Shown: piece after piece, positions 54,564-62,407 of the stretch
How positions within the stretch are numbered: position 1 is the stretch's first letter
Layout: each line of letters starts with the position of its first letter
Assembly: GCA_934162205.1 (NCBI GenBank)
Contig: CAKPIA010000003.1
Coordinates: forward strand, 1 to 64,000
Direction: 5' to 3'
Source of the DNA: an uncultured Clostridia bacterium
GTDB lineage: Bacteria; Bacillota; Clostridia; TANB77; CAG-508
Length of the DNA: 64,000 nucleotides
Translations under genes and position numbers: made by a program
Notes under the pieces: generated by a model
Told to the model about the DNA's origin: nothing
Databases searched by the model: none
The model's input: the letters and a program-made list of their open reading frames with translations, nothing else

Positions 54564-56012
54564 TTAATAAAGTGAGGGGCGCAAACCAATGTAGCGGTAG
54601 CTGCCAGTCGTAACGTTGTCACCGCGGTTAGAAGCTGGATTGCCAATGCCATCGCCGGTGTAATCGCATCCCCTAGTGCTACAAGGAATGCCAGTGCGAG
54701 TCGTAGCATGTTCTAATGTCCATTCCCATTCGTTTCCTGCAAAATCATATATATTCATTTTATTTGTGTCTTCACTTGCTCCTGTTGTTAATAATTGAGA
54801 ATATGATGTATTACTATTTGTTTTACTTGATGTTACATAATTTTCTGTATCTGTATTAAATGGTGTCCATGTACTTGTTGATGAACTTGGATTTATATTA
54901 TATTTTCCTCTTAATAAAGTTATACTATTATTTCTATAATTTCCCCAACTTGTACTATTTAATTTTATATAATATTGTGCTGTATTTGTGCTTGTATCCC
55001 AATTACCTTTTTCTTCTAAAAACTTACATACTAAATCCCATTGTATTCCATACATTAAACTACTCGTTTTATTTCCTGTAGCCATTACATTTGCTAATTG
55101 TTGTGCATCACTACAAGTTACAAAATTATATGGTATCATATCTTTTTTACTTACTGCTTTTGGTGAACTACTTGTTATTTCGGTTCTACTATATCTTGCT
55201 AAACTTGTGTTTTCATCACTACCTTCTATTCCTGCCTCATATCTTCCTATATAAAATCCTTTATTTGTATATATACTACTTAACATTTTATTATAATTTG
55301 TATTATATTCTTCTTGTGTTAATCCACATCCATTATACCACTCATCTGTCCAATTTTCTTCTCTATAATCACTTGCATATGCTATTAAATCGGCTTTTAT
55401 ATTGTCATAATCTGTACTATTTGTTGCAGTTGTGAATACTGTATTTGGTACTTCTACCCATACCCATTCATTATCATTACTGTCTCTCATTACTATTCCT
55501 GTATCTTCATTTGTTGTTGAATCTATTGTTGATCCTTCTGGTTTTGCTGCTGTTGCTTGTTCTATTACTGTTCTTGTATCTTCTTCTGGTTTCTTTGTTC
55601 CATAGTCTATTTTTGTGTCTTCATCTTTTTTTCCATCATCTTTTCCAGTTGCGTTTGTTGTTATTGTTCCGTCTGCTGTTATAGTTACTTCATTATTTCC
55701 TTTTTTTACTGTCCATGGTAATTTATCATCTGCTGATTTTGTTATTGTTGTTCCACTTATTTTATTTATTTCTTCATCTAATGTTTTTAAATCTATATTT
55801 GCTGTATCATTTACTCTTGATGCCATTACTGCTAACTTTACTTGTTCTTCAAATTCTGCTTTTGTATTTGTTTCTCTTGCATTTGTTGCTTGTTTTAATA
55901 TTCCATTATCTCCTGTTAACATTGTTATTGTTACTCCTGCAAGTATTAATAAAATTATTATTGTTATTACTAATGCTATTAATGTAATACCTTTAGTTTG
56001 CTTTATTTTCAT
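54564..56012 (-). CDS. Prepilin-like protein with C-type-lectin/FGE-like C-terminus
   Basis: 482 residues from ATG 56012 (GGAGG 8 bases before); the frame runs 27 residues further upstream. It starts with a type IV prepilin-like signal (KGITLIALVITIIILLILAG; cleavage after Gly, no Glu at +5), followed by a helical pilin stalk, a Thr/Asp/Lys linker, and residues about 170-482 with the FGE-sulfatase/C-lectin pattern (NEWVWVEVPN, GFYIGRYEAG, MNIYDFAGNEWEWTLE, YIGLRPSLY). The last 50 codons (54564-54712) change sharply to GC-rich, C/T-ending codons, as in variable regions of diversity-generating retroelements. Likely displayed on the surface. The link to a retroelement is inference. Confidence 0.82.
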   Translation of the reverse strand: MKIKQTKGITLIALVITIIILLILAGVTITMLTGDNGILKQATNARETNTKAEFEEQVKLAVMASRVNDTANIDLKTLDEEINKISGTTITKSADDKLPWTVKKGNNEVTITADGTITTNATGKDDGKKDEDTKIDYGTKKPEEDTRTVIEQATAAKPEGSTIDSTTNEDTGIVMRDSNDNEWVWVEVPNTVFTTATNSTDYDNIKADLIAYASDYREENWTDEWYNGCGLTQEEYNTNYNKMLSSIYTNKGFYIGRYEAGIEGSDENTSLARYSRTEITSSSPKAVSKKDMIPYNFVTCSDAQQLANVMATGNKTSSLMYGIQWDLVCKFLEEKGNWDTSTNTAQYYIKLNSTSWGNYRNNSITLLRGKYNINPSSSTSTWTPFNTDTENYVTSSKTNSNTSYSQLLTTGASEDTNKMNIYDFAGNEWEWTLEHATTRTGIPCSTRGCDYTGDGIGNPASNRGDNVTTGSYRYIGLRPSLY

Positions 56013-56279
56013 ACATTTTCCTCCTTTGTACTTTTTGAATTTTTTATCTTTTTTATTTTGTACAATTTTACTTTTTAAATTCTTTTTATTCACACTTTTT
56101 CACTACTTAATAAATAGTACCAACATTTTTATTTCATACTATTTTTTCTAAAGGTATTTAGTTTTCAATGTTCTACTATTTATCTCATAGCTTTCTATCA
56201 AATTTTATACTATTATCTTTTCATTTACAATACCTTTTTTCATTTTTTATAATATATCAATTCGTAACTTTCCAAAATC

Positions 56280-56318
56280 TGTCAATGGGTGTCAATGGGG
56301 ACGTAGATTTTTGGCAAC
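56280..56318. repeat. Right inverted repeat (IR-R)
   Basis: TGTCAATGGGTGTCAATGGG then GACGTAGATTTTTGGCAAC, inverted relative to IR-L. Ends like this, with GTCAATGGGGACG, are seen next to REP-type transposases in Firmicutes as far as I recall. Confidence 0.75.
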
Positions 56319-56319
56319 T

Positions 56320-56412
56320 TCATTCTTTGTAAACTTTTCTTATTGTCTCTCTTCCTATCTTCGTTTTCTCTGCTATTTTTCTTAACAAAACAACGACTTT
56401 AAACTGTTCATT
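56320..56412 (-). pseudogene. Transposase C-terminal remnant
   Basis: A frame ending FKVVVLLRKIAEKTKIGR then ETIRKVYKE and stop, one base from IR-R. The helix-turn-helix-like KIAEKTKIGRETIRKVYK resembles the C-terminus of IS200-like/REP-associated transposases. Upstream the frame is closed by a stop after about 30 residues. Confidence 0.45.
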
Positions 56413-56639
56413 TTAGTAACAACATCATAAAAACTAATTTTTTAAATACTTCTATCTATAATTATTAGACTCATAATAAGAACAAAAGTCAATAATTTTA
56501 TAATTTTAAAATTTTAGTCCACTATGGGATTTATTTTTTTGTTTGGGAATTTAAAGATTTAAAATTATTTTTGTTTTAAAAATTCTTCTATAGTCAATAT
56601 TTATTCATGTGATTTTTTCGACAAATTTTGAAATTTAGC

Positions 56640-57224
56640 TTATAACTCAAAAATTTGAAATTTTCCGCCACATTTACCGCATTTATATTTTCTGGTAAAA
56701 TTACTTTTTATTCTTTGTCTAAAAAATTCTTGACCACATTTTTTGCAAACAACCTTATACTTATAATTAGTATATTTTGTTTCATCATATTTTAAATTAC
56801 TTTTTTCGTAGTCTAATTTTTTGTTTCCAACAGTAGAAATATCATATCCTAATTTCTCATTTATATATTTAGCATACATCTTGAACTTTGCTCCATGATT
56901 ACTACAATATGGCATACAATGAATTAATTCATGCATTATAGTGTTTTTTATAATTTTATCATCTAATTCTAATACCCATTTGCTTATCTCTATATGATGT
57001 TTTTTAAATACATCATATTTTACAATTATACTTCTACCTCTTTTTGTAATAGACTTTGTTGATACGTCTGGTTCTTCTTGCTTACAGCATCCATATCTTT
57101 TACAGTTTCTTCTAGCAATTTTTATATCAATATTACCTATTACATTTGTATTATTTATATCTATTCCTATATTATTTAATTCTTTAACACATTCTTTATA
57201 TAATCTATCTAGTTTTTCTTCCAT
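56640..57224 (-). CDS. SprT-like zinc metallopeptidase
   Basis: A 194-residue protein with the zinc motif HELIH (IMHELIHCMPYCSNHG, third ligand His in SNHGAKFKMYA) and a C-terminal zinc ribbon with CKKC and CGKCGG. It matches SprT/Spartan-type proteins, which in eukaryotes cleave DNA-protein crosslinks; bacterial roles are little known. It has no signal peptide. Length is somewhat long for SprT (about 150) owing to the helical N-terminus. It lies beside the inverted-repeat region and precedes the alcohol dehydrogenase's strand partner. Confidence 0.82.
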   Translation of the reverse strand: MEEKLDRLYKECVKELNNIGIDINNTNVIGNIDIKIARRNCKRYGCCKQEEPDVSTKSITKRGRSIIVKYDVFKKHHIEISKWVLELDDKIIKNTIMHELIHCMPYCSNHGAKFKMYAKYINEKLGYDISTVGNKKLDYEKSNLKYDETKYTNYKYKVVCKKCGQEFFRQRIKSNFTRKYKCGKCGGKFQIFEL

Positions 57225-57252
57225 ATATTTCTCTTTCTATTTCTATAATATA

Positions 57253-57286
57253 TAAAACACAGGCTAAGTTAAAGTCCTGTGTTTTT
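57253..57286 (-). terminator. Terminator of the alcohol dehydrogenase gene
   Basis: Read on the minus strand the sequence lies between the alcohol dehydrogenase stop (57293) and the SprT gene start (57224): AAACACAGG and CCTGTGTTT with a T run. Confidence 0.8.
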
Positions 57287-57292
57287 ACATTA

Positions 57293-58453
57293 TTACATTG
57301 CTCTTCTAAATAATTCTATGAAGTCTTCTTTTGTCACTTCTCTTGGATTTCCTGGTTTACAAGGATCTGCCATTGCTTTTTCTGCAAGCATTTCGAAGTC
57401 TTCTTCTTTAGCTCCATAATCTTTTATTGTTGTTGTAATTCCTACTGATTTTCCTAATTCTGATATCATCCATACAAATGTATTTATAACATCTTGATCA
57501 TTTAAGTTTGCAGCATCTGGTCTTCCTATTTCACATAGGATTTCTCTAAATCTTTGTGCTGTTGCTAGATCTTCTCCATTAAATCTCATTACTGTTGGTA
57601 ATAACATTGCATTTGCAATTCCATGAGGTGTATCATATACAGCTCCTAATTGATGAGCCATAGAATGAACTATTCCTAATCCAACATTAGAGAATCCCAT
57701 ACCAGCTATATATTGAGCAAGTCCCATCATTTCTACTGCTTCTGGATCTTTTTCATTTACTGCTGATGTTAAATATTTAAATATTAGTTTTATAGCTTTC
57801 ATATGAAACATATCTGACATTTCATTATGTGCTTTTGTTATATATCCTTCTACTGCATGTGTTAATGCATCCATACCTGTAGCAGCTGCTAATCCTTTTG
57901 GCATTGATGCCATAAGTTCAGAATCTATTATTGCTAAAATTGGTATATCATTAGGATCTACACATACCATTTTTATTTCTCTTTCTTCATCTGTTATAAC
58001 ATAATTTATTGTTACTTCTGCTGCTGTACCTGCTGTTGTTGGTAATGCTATTACTGGCATTCCTCTGTTTACTGTATTTGATAATCCATTTAAAGATTTT
58101 ATATCTGCTCTATCAGGGTTCGTCATTACTATTGATATTCCCTTTGCAGTATCCATACTAGATCCTCCACCTACAGCTACTATAACATCTGCATTTGAAG
58201 TTTTACAAGCTTCAACACCATCTGTTACATTTTTTATTGTAGGATTTGGTTTTATTTCTGAATACAAATCATAATCTATACCTGCATTTGTTAAAATATC
58301 TTCTACTTTTTTAGCAACTCCCGCCTCAACTAATGATTTATCACTTACTAAAAATACTTTTTTAAATCCTCTTTTTTTAATTTCTCCAGCTAGTTCTTCT
58401 CTAGCACCTTTTCCAAAATATGAAGTTTCATTTAAAACAAATCTTGTAGACAT
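57293..58453 (-). CDS. Iron-containing alcohol dehydrogenase
   Basis: A 386-residue group III alcohol dehydrogenase, using NAD(P)H. Rossmann part has GGGSSMDTAKGI; the metal set is in MDALTHAVEGY (Asp, His) and HSMAHQLGAVYDTPHG (two His). The closest described type is lactaldehyde/propanediol oxidoreductase (FucO) or 1,3-propanediol dehydrogenase; butanol dehydrogenases are more distant. It probably recycles NADH by reducing aldehydes in fermentation. Start ATG after GGAGG. Confidence 0.92.
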   Translation of the reverse strand: MSTRFVLNETSYFGKGAREELAGEIKKRGFKKVFLVSDKSLVEAGVAKKVEDILTNAGIDYDLYSEIKPNPTIKNVTDGVEACKTSNADVIVAVGGGSSMDTAKGISIVMTNPDRADIKSLNGLSNTVNRGMPVIALPTTAGTAAEVTINYVITDEEREIKMVCVDPNDIPILAIIDSELMASMPKGLAAATGMDALTHAVEGYITKAHNEMSDMFHMKAIKLIFKYLTSAVNEKDPEAVEMMGLAQYIAGMGFSNVGLGIVHSMAHQLGAVYDTPHGIANAMLLPTVMRFNGEDLATAQRFREILCEIGRPDAANLNDQDVINTFVWMISELGKSVGITTTIKDYGAKEEDFEMLAEKAMADPCKPGNPREVTKEDFIELFRRAM

Positions 58454-58516
58454 TCTACATTCCTCCTTTGAATATTAAACATTATATATTAAAAACCAAA
58501 ATGGTATTTAATCAAA

Positions 58517-59662
58517 TTAATCACCTAAAGCAATACCTATATCTCTTGCTGTTTTTACTAAATCATGATCCATAGTAACTCTTCTTAAATTACTTTCTGC
58601 TGTGTTTCCTGATACTGCTCCAATTTTTTTATTTTGTCCAACAACATCTTCTAATGATGCATAATCTAATTTTCCATTTTTTATTACTGCTAATGTTCCA
58701 AATTTTCCTTCTAATGCAAGTTCCATAGCTTTTGCACCATATTTAGTTGATAGGACTCTATCAAATGCTGTAGGTGTTCCACCTCTTTGCATATAACCTA
58801 AAGTTGTATTTCTTGCCTCTAGACCAGTTATTTCTTCTAATTGTTTTGCAACAACTTGTCCAATTCCTCCAAGTTTTGTATTATCAACACCAGCTCCATT
58901 GTTTCTAGTATTTGCAACAGTTATTGTTCCACCTTTTGGAGCAGCACCTTCTGCAACAACTACTACACTAAAGTTCTTACCTCTTTTTTGTCTATTTTTT
59001 ATTTTTTCTGCTACTTTATTTATATCATATGGAATTTCTGGAATTAATGCAATATCTGCTCCTCCAGCAATTGCTGATTCTAATGCAATCCATCCAGCGT
59101 ATCTTCCCATAACTTCTAATACCATTATTCTATGATGTGTTTCACCTGTTGTATGAAGTCTATCTAAAGCTTCTGCCGCAACAGAAACTGCAGTATTATA
59201 TCCAAATGTTATTTCTGTACATGCAACATCATTATCTATTGTTTTTGGAACTCCAATTACATTTACACCTTTCAAAGAAAAATCTCTTGCAGATTTTTGT
59301 GTTCCATCTCCACCTAATGTAAATATACAATCAAATCCATTATCTTTTATATTTTTTACACATACATCAGATAAATCTTTATATTCAATATTTCCATTTT
59401 CATCTACTACTTTATAATTAAATACATTTGCATTTGTAGATGATCCAATTATTGAACCGCCTTTAGGTAATATTCCTTCTGCATTTCCATCTTCTGCTGT
59501 ACTTAGTCTTTCAAAATTATTTTTTAATAATCCATTGTAACCATCTATAAATCCATAACATTCTATATTATTATTTTCAGCTGTTTTTACTATTGCTCTT
59601 ATAACTGCGTTAAATCCTGAAACATCTCCTCCATTTGCTAATATTGCTACTTTTTTTAACAT
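58517..59662 (-). CDS. pfkA: 6-phosphofructokinase
   Basis: Phosphorylates fructose 6-phosphate in glycolysis. 381 residues, longer than the E. coli form (320) and near the actinobacterial/PPi-type clade. Motifs: ANGGDVSGFNAVIRAIV, TLGGDGTQKSARDF, VPKTIDNDV, MGRYAGWIALESA. The diagnostic residues are Gly (GGDGT, ATP type) and Lys (PKTIDND, PPi type), the mixed set seen in Streptomyces ATP enzymes, so donor choice is uncertain. ATG follows GGAGG. Confidence 0.93.
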   Translation of the reverse strand: MLKKVAILANGGDVSGFNAVIRAIVKTAENNNIECYGFIDGYNGLLKNNFERLSTAEDGNAEGILPKGGSIIGSSTNANVFNYKVVDENGNIEYKDLSDVCVKNIKDNGFDCIFTLGGDGTQKSARDFSLKGVNVIGVPKTIDNDVACTEITFGYNTAVSVAAEALDRLHTTGETHHRIMVLEVMGRYAGWIALESAIAGGADIALIPEIPYDINKVAEKIKNRQKRGKNFSVVVVAEGAAPKGGTITVANTRNNGAGVDNTKLGGIGQVVAKQLEEITGLEARNTTLGYMQRGGTPTAFDRVLSTKYGAKAMELALEGKFGTLAVIKNGKLDYASLEDVVGQNKKIGAVSGNTAESNLRRVTMDHDLVKTARDIGIALGD

Positions 59663-59763
59663 TTATTTTTTCCTCCTAATAATCTTTATTTCTTTCATTA
59701 TTATACCAATAATGAAAAATTTTACAACAGTTTTTTTATATTTCCTTTCTTTTTTCTTGATAT

Positions 59764-59792
59764 TTGACATTATTTACATAAAATGTTATAAT
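59764..59792 (+). promoter_or_regulatory. Consensus sigma-A promoter
   Basis: Exact TTGACA, 17 bases, exact TATAAT, with TG one base before the -10. Start of transcription near 59799, 50 bases before the ATG. Confidence 0.85.
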
Positions 59793-59849
59793 TTATTATA
59801 TTTATTACATTAGTTTTGTTTTTTTATACATAGAAAGGAATGACATCTT

Positions 59850-60458
59850 ATGGAACAAAAAAACATTAAACCATCTTTTCCATATGTTAATGAACCAAAA
59901 GATTTTTTAACTTTAAATGGCACAAGTTCATTAAAAGTAAAACGGAAATTAGAAGATGGAAATTTGGAAGAAAATGTATTATATTTTTCAAAAATTTCTG
60001 TAGATGAAATTTTTGAAAAAAGAATTGGTAACACACCTGGTTTAGTATTAAAAAAGAATCAAGAGTATTTTTTTACAGAGATACCAGCTGATTTAGGATG
60101 TTTCGGCATAGCAAAACATAAATGCTATTGTAACGGACATCTTTGTAAAAAACTATCAGCTAAAGATGATCTTCATGGAGGATGTGTAAAAGTTAGGGAT
60201 ATTCCTATAGAGGCTTTTTCCAAAAAAAGTAAGCAAAAATTAAAAAATGCTTGCCGTATTGAGAAATACGACTTTATTACAGAAGGTATTGAATCTTTCA
60301 ATACTAAAAATAACTTTTTCATAGTTATAGAATGTACTCACTATGAAAAAAGTAATCCGCCTACCAAACCAGAAAAAAAGAAGAAGAAGAAGAAAAATCC
60401 ACCAATTATAAAACCAGAGGAAAAGAACAAATCCATTTGGGATTTAATGCATTTTTGA
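59850..60458 (+). CDS. Hypothetical 202-residue Lys-rich protein
   Basis: A soluble protein with no signal peptide, starting MEQKNIKPSFPYVNEPKDFL. Residues 85-120 hold five Cys and several His (DLGCFGIAKHKCYCNGHLCK, HGGCVKV) that could bind zinc or a cluster. A Lys-Pro tract (EKKKKKKKNPP) links to the end IWDLMHF. It has a perfect sigma-A promoter, so it should be strongly expressed in growing cells, and its own terminator. No family is recognised. Confidence 0.7.
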   Translation: MEQKNIKPSFPYVNEPKDFLTLNGTSSLKVKRKLEDGNLEENVLYFSKISVDEIFEKRIGNTPGLVLKKNQEYFFTEIPADLGCFGIAKHKCYCNGHLCKKLSAKDDLHGGCVKVRDIPIEAFSKKSKQKLKNACRIEKYDFITEGIESFNTKNNFFIVIECTHYEKSNPPTKPEKKKKKKKNPPIIKPEEKNKSIWDLMHF

Positions 60459-60463
60459 AAAGA

Positions 60464-60510
60464 AAACAAACTACTATTATTAAATTTAGTAATAGCAGTT
60501 TGTTTTTTTA
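60464..60510. terminator. Bidirectional terminator
   Basis: AACAAACT-CTATTA arms with one bulge on each side and a run of T, between convergent genes. Confidence 0.8.
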
Positions 60511-60538
60511 TATTATTATGTTCTAAATGTAGATATTG

Positions 60539-61150
60539 TTATTTATTAGTTATATGTACATTACTTATATCTGCATTTAATTCTCTAGAAATAATATTTT
60601 GTATTTGTGCAATTTTATCTTGTGTTAATTCTTCTGCTTCAACTATAACACTTATACTTTCTCCATTAACAAAAATAACACTGTTCTTTAACCCTTTTGT
60701 TGCTATTAAATTTTCACAAATCATTATACTATTTTTAGTTTGATTTATATTTTCTATTTCCTTTGTAGCTGTATTTTTTTGAGTTTCAGATGAATTAGTA
60801 TTATTTAAAATAGTTTGATATGATTCTAACATTTGAGAATACATCGTATCTCTTTCTAATTTTGATTTTGTAAAATATTCATCTGAAATATTACTACTAG
60901 TTTCTTGTGTTATTTCCTCACTATTAACTGTATTTTCTTCTATTGTATTATTTTCATCATATGTAACATCATTACTATTAACTAAAGTAGCATCACCTAT
61001 ATCAGCCAATTCATTTGTATTTATCACTCCTGCATCTGATGAAGTTGAAATTAATTTATTATCTTTAGATGTATAATTTAAATACCCTGCTGCAACAAGC
61101 ATAAGTGCTATTGCATATATAATAACTTGATTATTTTTTAGAATTTTCAT
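60539..61150 (-). CDS. spoIIIAH: Stage III sporulation protein AH
   Basis: Mother-cell membrane protein whose outer domain forms a ring with forespore SpoIIQ (46457-47299). 203 residues: one span (QVIIYAIALMLVAAGYLNYT), an Asn/Ser/Thr linker, and a ring-building (EscJ/PrgK-like) domain from about residue 105 (FTKSKLERDTMYSQMLESYQ ... FVNGESISVIVEAEELTQDK). Last gene of the spoIIIA operon. Confidence 0.93.
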   Translation of the reverse strand: MKILKNNQVIIYAIALMLVAAGYLNYTSKDNKLISTSSDAGVINTNELADIGDATLVNSNDVTYDENNTIEENTVNSEEITQETSSNISDEYFTKSKLERDTMYSQMLESYQTILNNTNSSETQKNTATKEIENINQTKNSIMICENLIATKGLKNSVIFVNGESISVIVEAEELTQDKIAQIQNIISRELNADISNVHITNK

Positions 61151-61163
61151 AAAAATCTCTCCT

Positions 61164-61766
61164 TTATTTATTCATTTCAAATACTTGAATTTTATGTGTT
61201 GCAAGTCCAGTAACCGCTTCTACTGCAGAAATAATATTAGCTTTTATAGCACTATTAGAAGCTCCTTCTGCTGTGATAATTGCCCCTTCTATTTTGGGAT
61301 TTATTATTTTTTCAGTAACAGGTGTTTTATTACCACTTTCATCATTATATACAACTTCTTTTTGAGTATCTGTTTGCTGTATAGTTCTTACTCCACCCGA
61401 TGTATCTGTTTCTTCTGTTGAACTTTGTTTTGTATTTTCGTTATACATAGCAACAACCTGACTGGTTTCGGAATAATTAACAAAAACCTTTACATTTCCT
61501 ACACCATCTATACTTTTTAAAATCTTTTCTAATCTTCCTTCTAAGTCACTATTATTAGTACTAGTTGTCTCTTCAGAAGTTGCTAGTTGTTTATTAGTAG
61601 TGTTTTGTTTGCTACTCTCTTCGTCATTTTTGTCAGTCCATATGTAATTTATTGCAATTATTGTAACTATAAGTATAATTATTAATACTACCAAATTTTC
61701 AATTTTTTTCTTGTTATTATCTTCTTTATTAAATTTAAAAATATCTTTAATTTTATCTATAAACAT
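61164..61766 (-). CDS. spoIIIAG: Stage III sporulation protein AG
   Basis: A 200-residue membrane protein that forms a large ring in the feeding channel. One span (NLVVLIIILIVTIIAINYIW), linker rich in Asn and Ser, and a ring-building domain with LEGRLEKILKSIDGVGNVKV, KNIPKIEGAIITAEGA-like end (here NPKIEGAIITAEGASNSAIK) and ITGLATHKIQVFEMNK-type end. The gap to AH is 13 bases. Confidence 0.93.
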   Translation of the reverse strand: MFIDKIKDIFKFNKEDNNKKKIENLVVLIIILIVTIIAINYIWTDKNDEESSKQNTTNKQLATSEETTSTNNSDLEGRLEKILKSIDGVGNVKVFVNYSETSQVVAMYNENTKQSSTEETDTSGGVRTIQQTDTQKEVVYNDESGNKTPVTEKIINPKIEGAIITAEGASNSAIKANIISAVEAVTGLATHKIQVFEMNK

Positions 61767-61775
61767 ATTTCCTCC

Positions 61776-62393
61776 TTAATCATTTGTAATATCTATTTTT
61801 TTTATATCTAATTGATAATAATCACTTAAAGTTTTTCTTAATTCTGCTATTTCTATTTTAGAAGCTTCATTATCATTTTTTTCTTCATTTGAGTCAGAAC
61901 TTAATATTTTATCTAATCCTACTTTTATTTCTACTTTTTCTATAGAATTAACACTACTATTTTTATCATTGGTAGAATTTAATTTTGATATCTTAAGTTT
62001 TATTTTATTAATTCCTTTATTTGATGAATTTTCGTTTAATACAGCATCTATCTTACAACTAGTAACATTATATCCTTTTTCTTTTACTTTATTTTTTAAA
62101 TCTTTTTCAAGTTCTTCTATATATAATTGTTCAAGTCTTTTATCCATCGACTCTTGATTTACTTCTACGCCACTACTTGTTGTAGATGCATATTTTTCTA
62201 TATTAAATTCTTCAAAATTAAAATAATTATTATTTTTAATAACTGGTGAAATTATATTAAACAATATATACATTCCAATTATCATTTTTATATACTTTTT
62301 ATTTTTGTTTTCGGGCAAAATCATTTCTATAATACTTGCAATTATAACTGCAACAATTACTTGTTCTGCCCATGACCTTATAAAACTAATCAT
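61776..62393 (-). CDS. spoIIIAF: Stage III sporulation protein AF
   Basis: 205 residues: two N-terminal spans (SWAEQVIVAVIIASIIEMIL and KMIIGMYILFNIISPVI), then an external ring-building domain (about 95-200) with Ser/Asn-rich insertions. The usual PxxxxKKYIKxxIG motif is seen as PENKNKKYIKMIIG. Ends 9 bases before spoIIIAG. Confidence 0.92.
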   Translation of the reverse strand: MISFIRSWAEQVIVAVIIASIIEMILPENKNKKYIKMIIGMYILFNIISPVIKNNNYFNFEEFNIEKYASTTSSGVEVNQESMDKRLEQLYIEELEKDLKNKVKEKGYNVTSCKIDAVLNENSSNKGINKIKLKISKLNSTNDKNSSVNSIEKVEIKVGLDKILSSDSNEEKNDNEASKIEIAELRKTLSDYYQLDIKKIDITND

Positions 62394-62407
62394 AACAATC
62401 CTCTTAT

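Noticed and set aside
54506..54709. 67-residue Leu/Ala-rich frame overlapping the prepilin-lectin gene end
   Set aside because: A shadow frame of the GC-rich region on the same strand; the lectin-type frame ends in a recognisable family motif and this one has no ribosome site.
55445..56151. Leu/Val/Phe-rich frames on the plus strand opposite the prepilin-lectin gene
   Set aside because: Antisense shadows of Thr/Asn/Asp-rich codons; low complexity and no translation signals.
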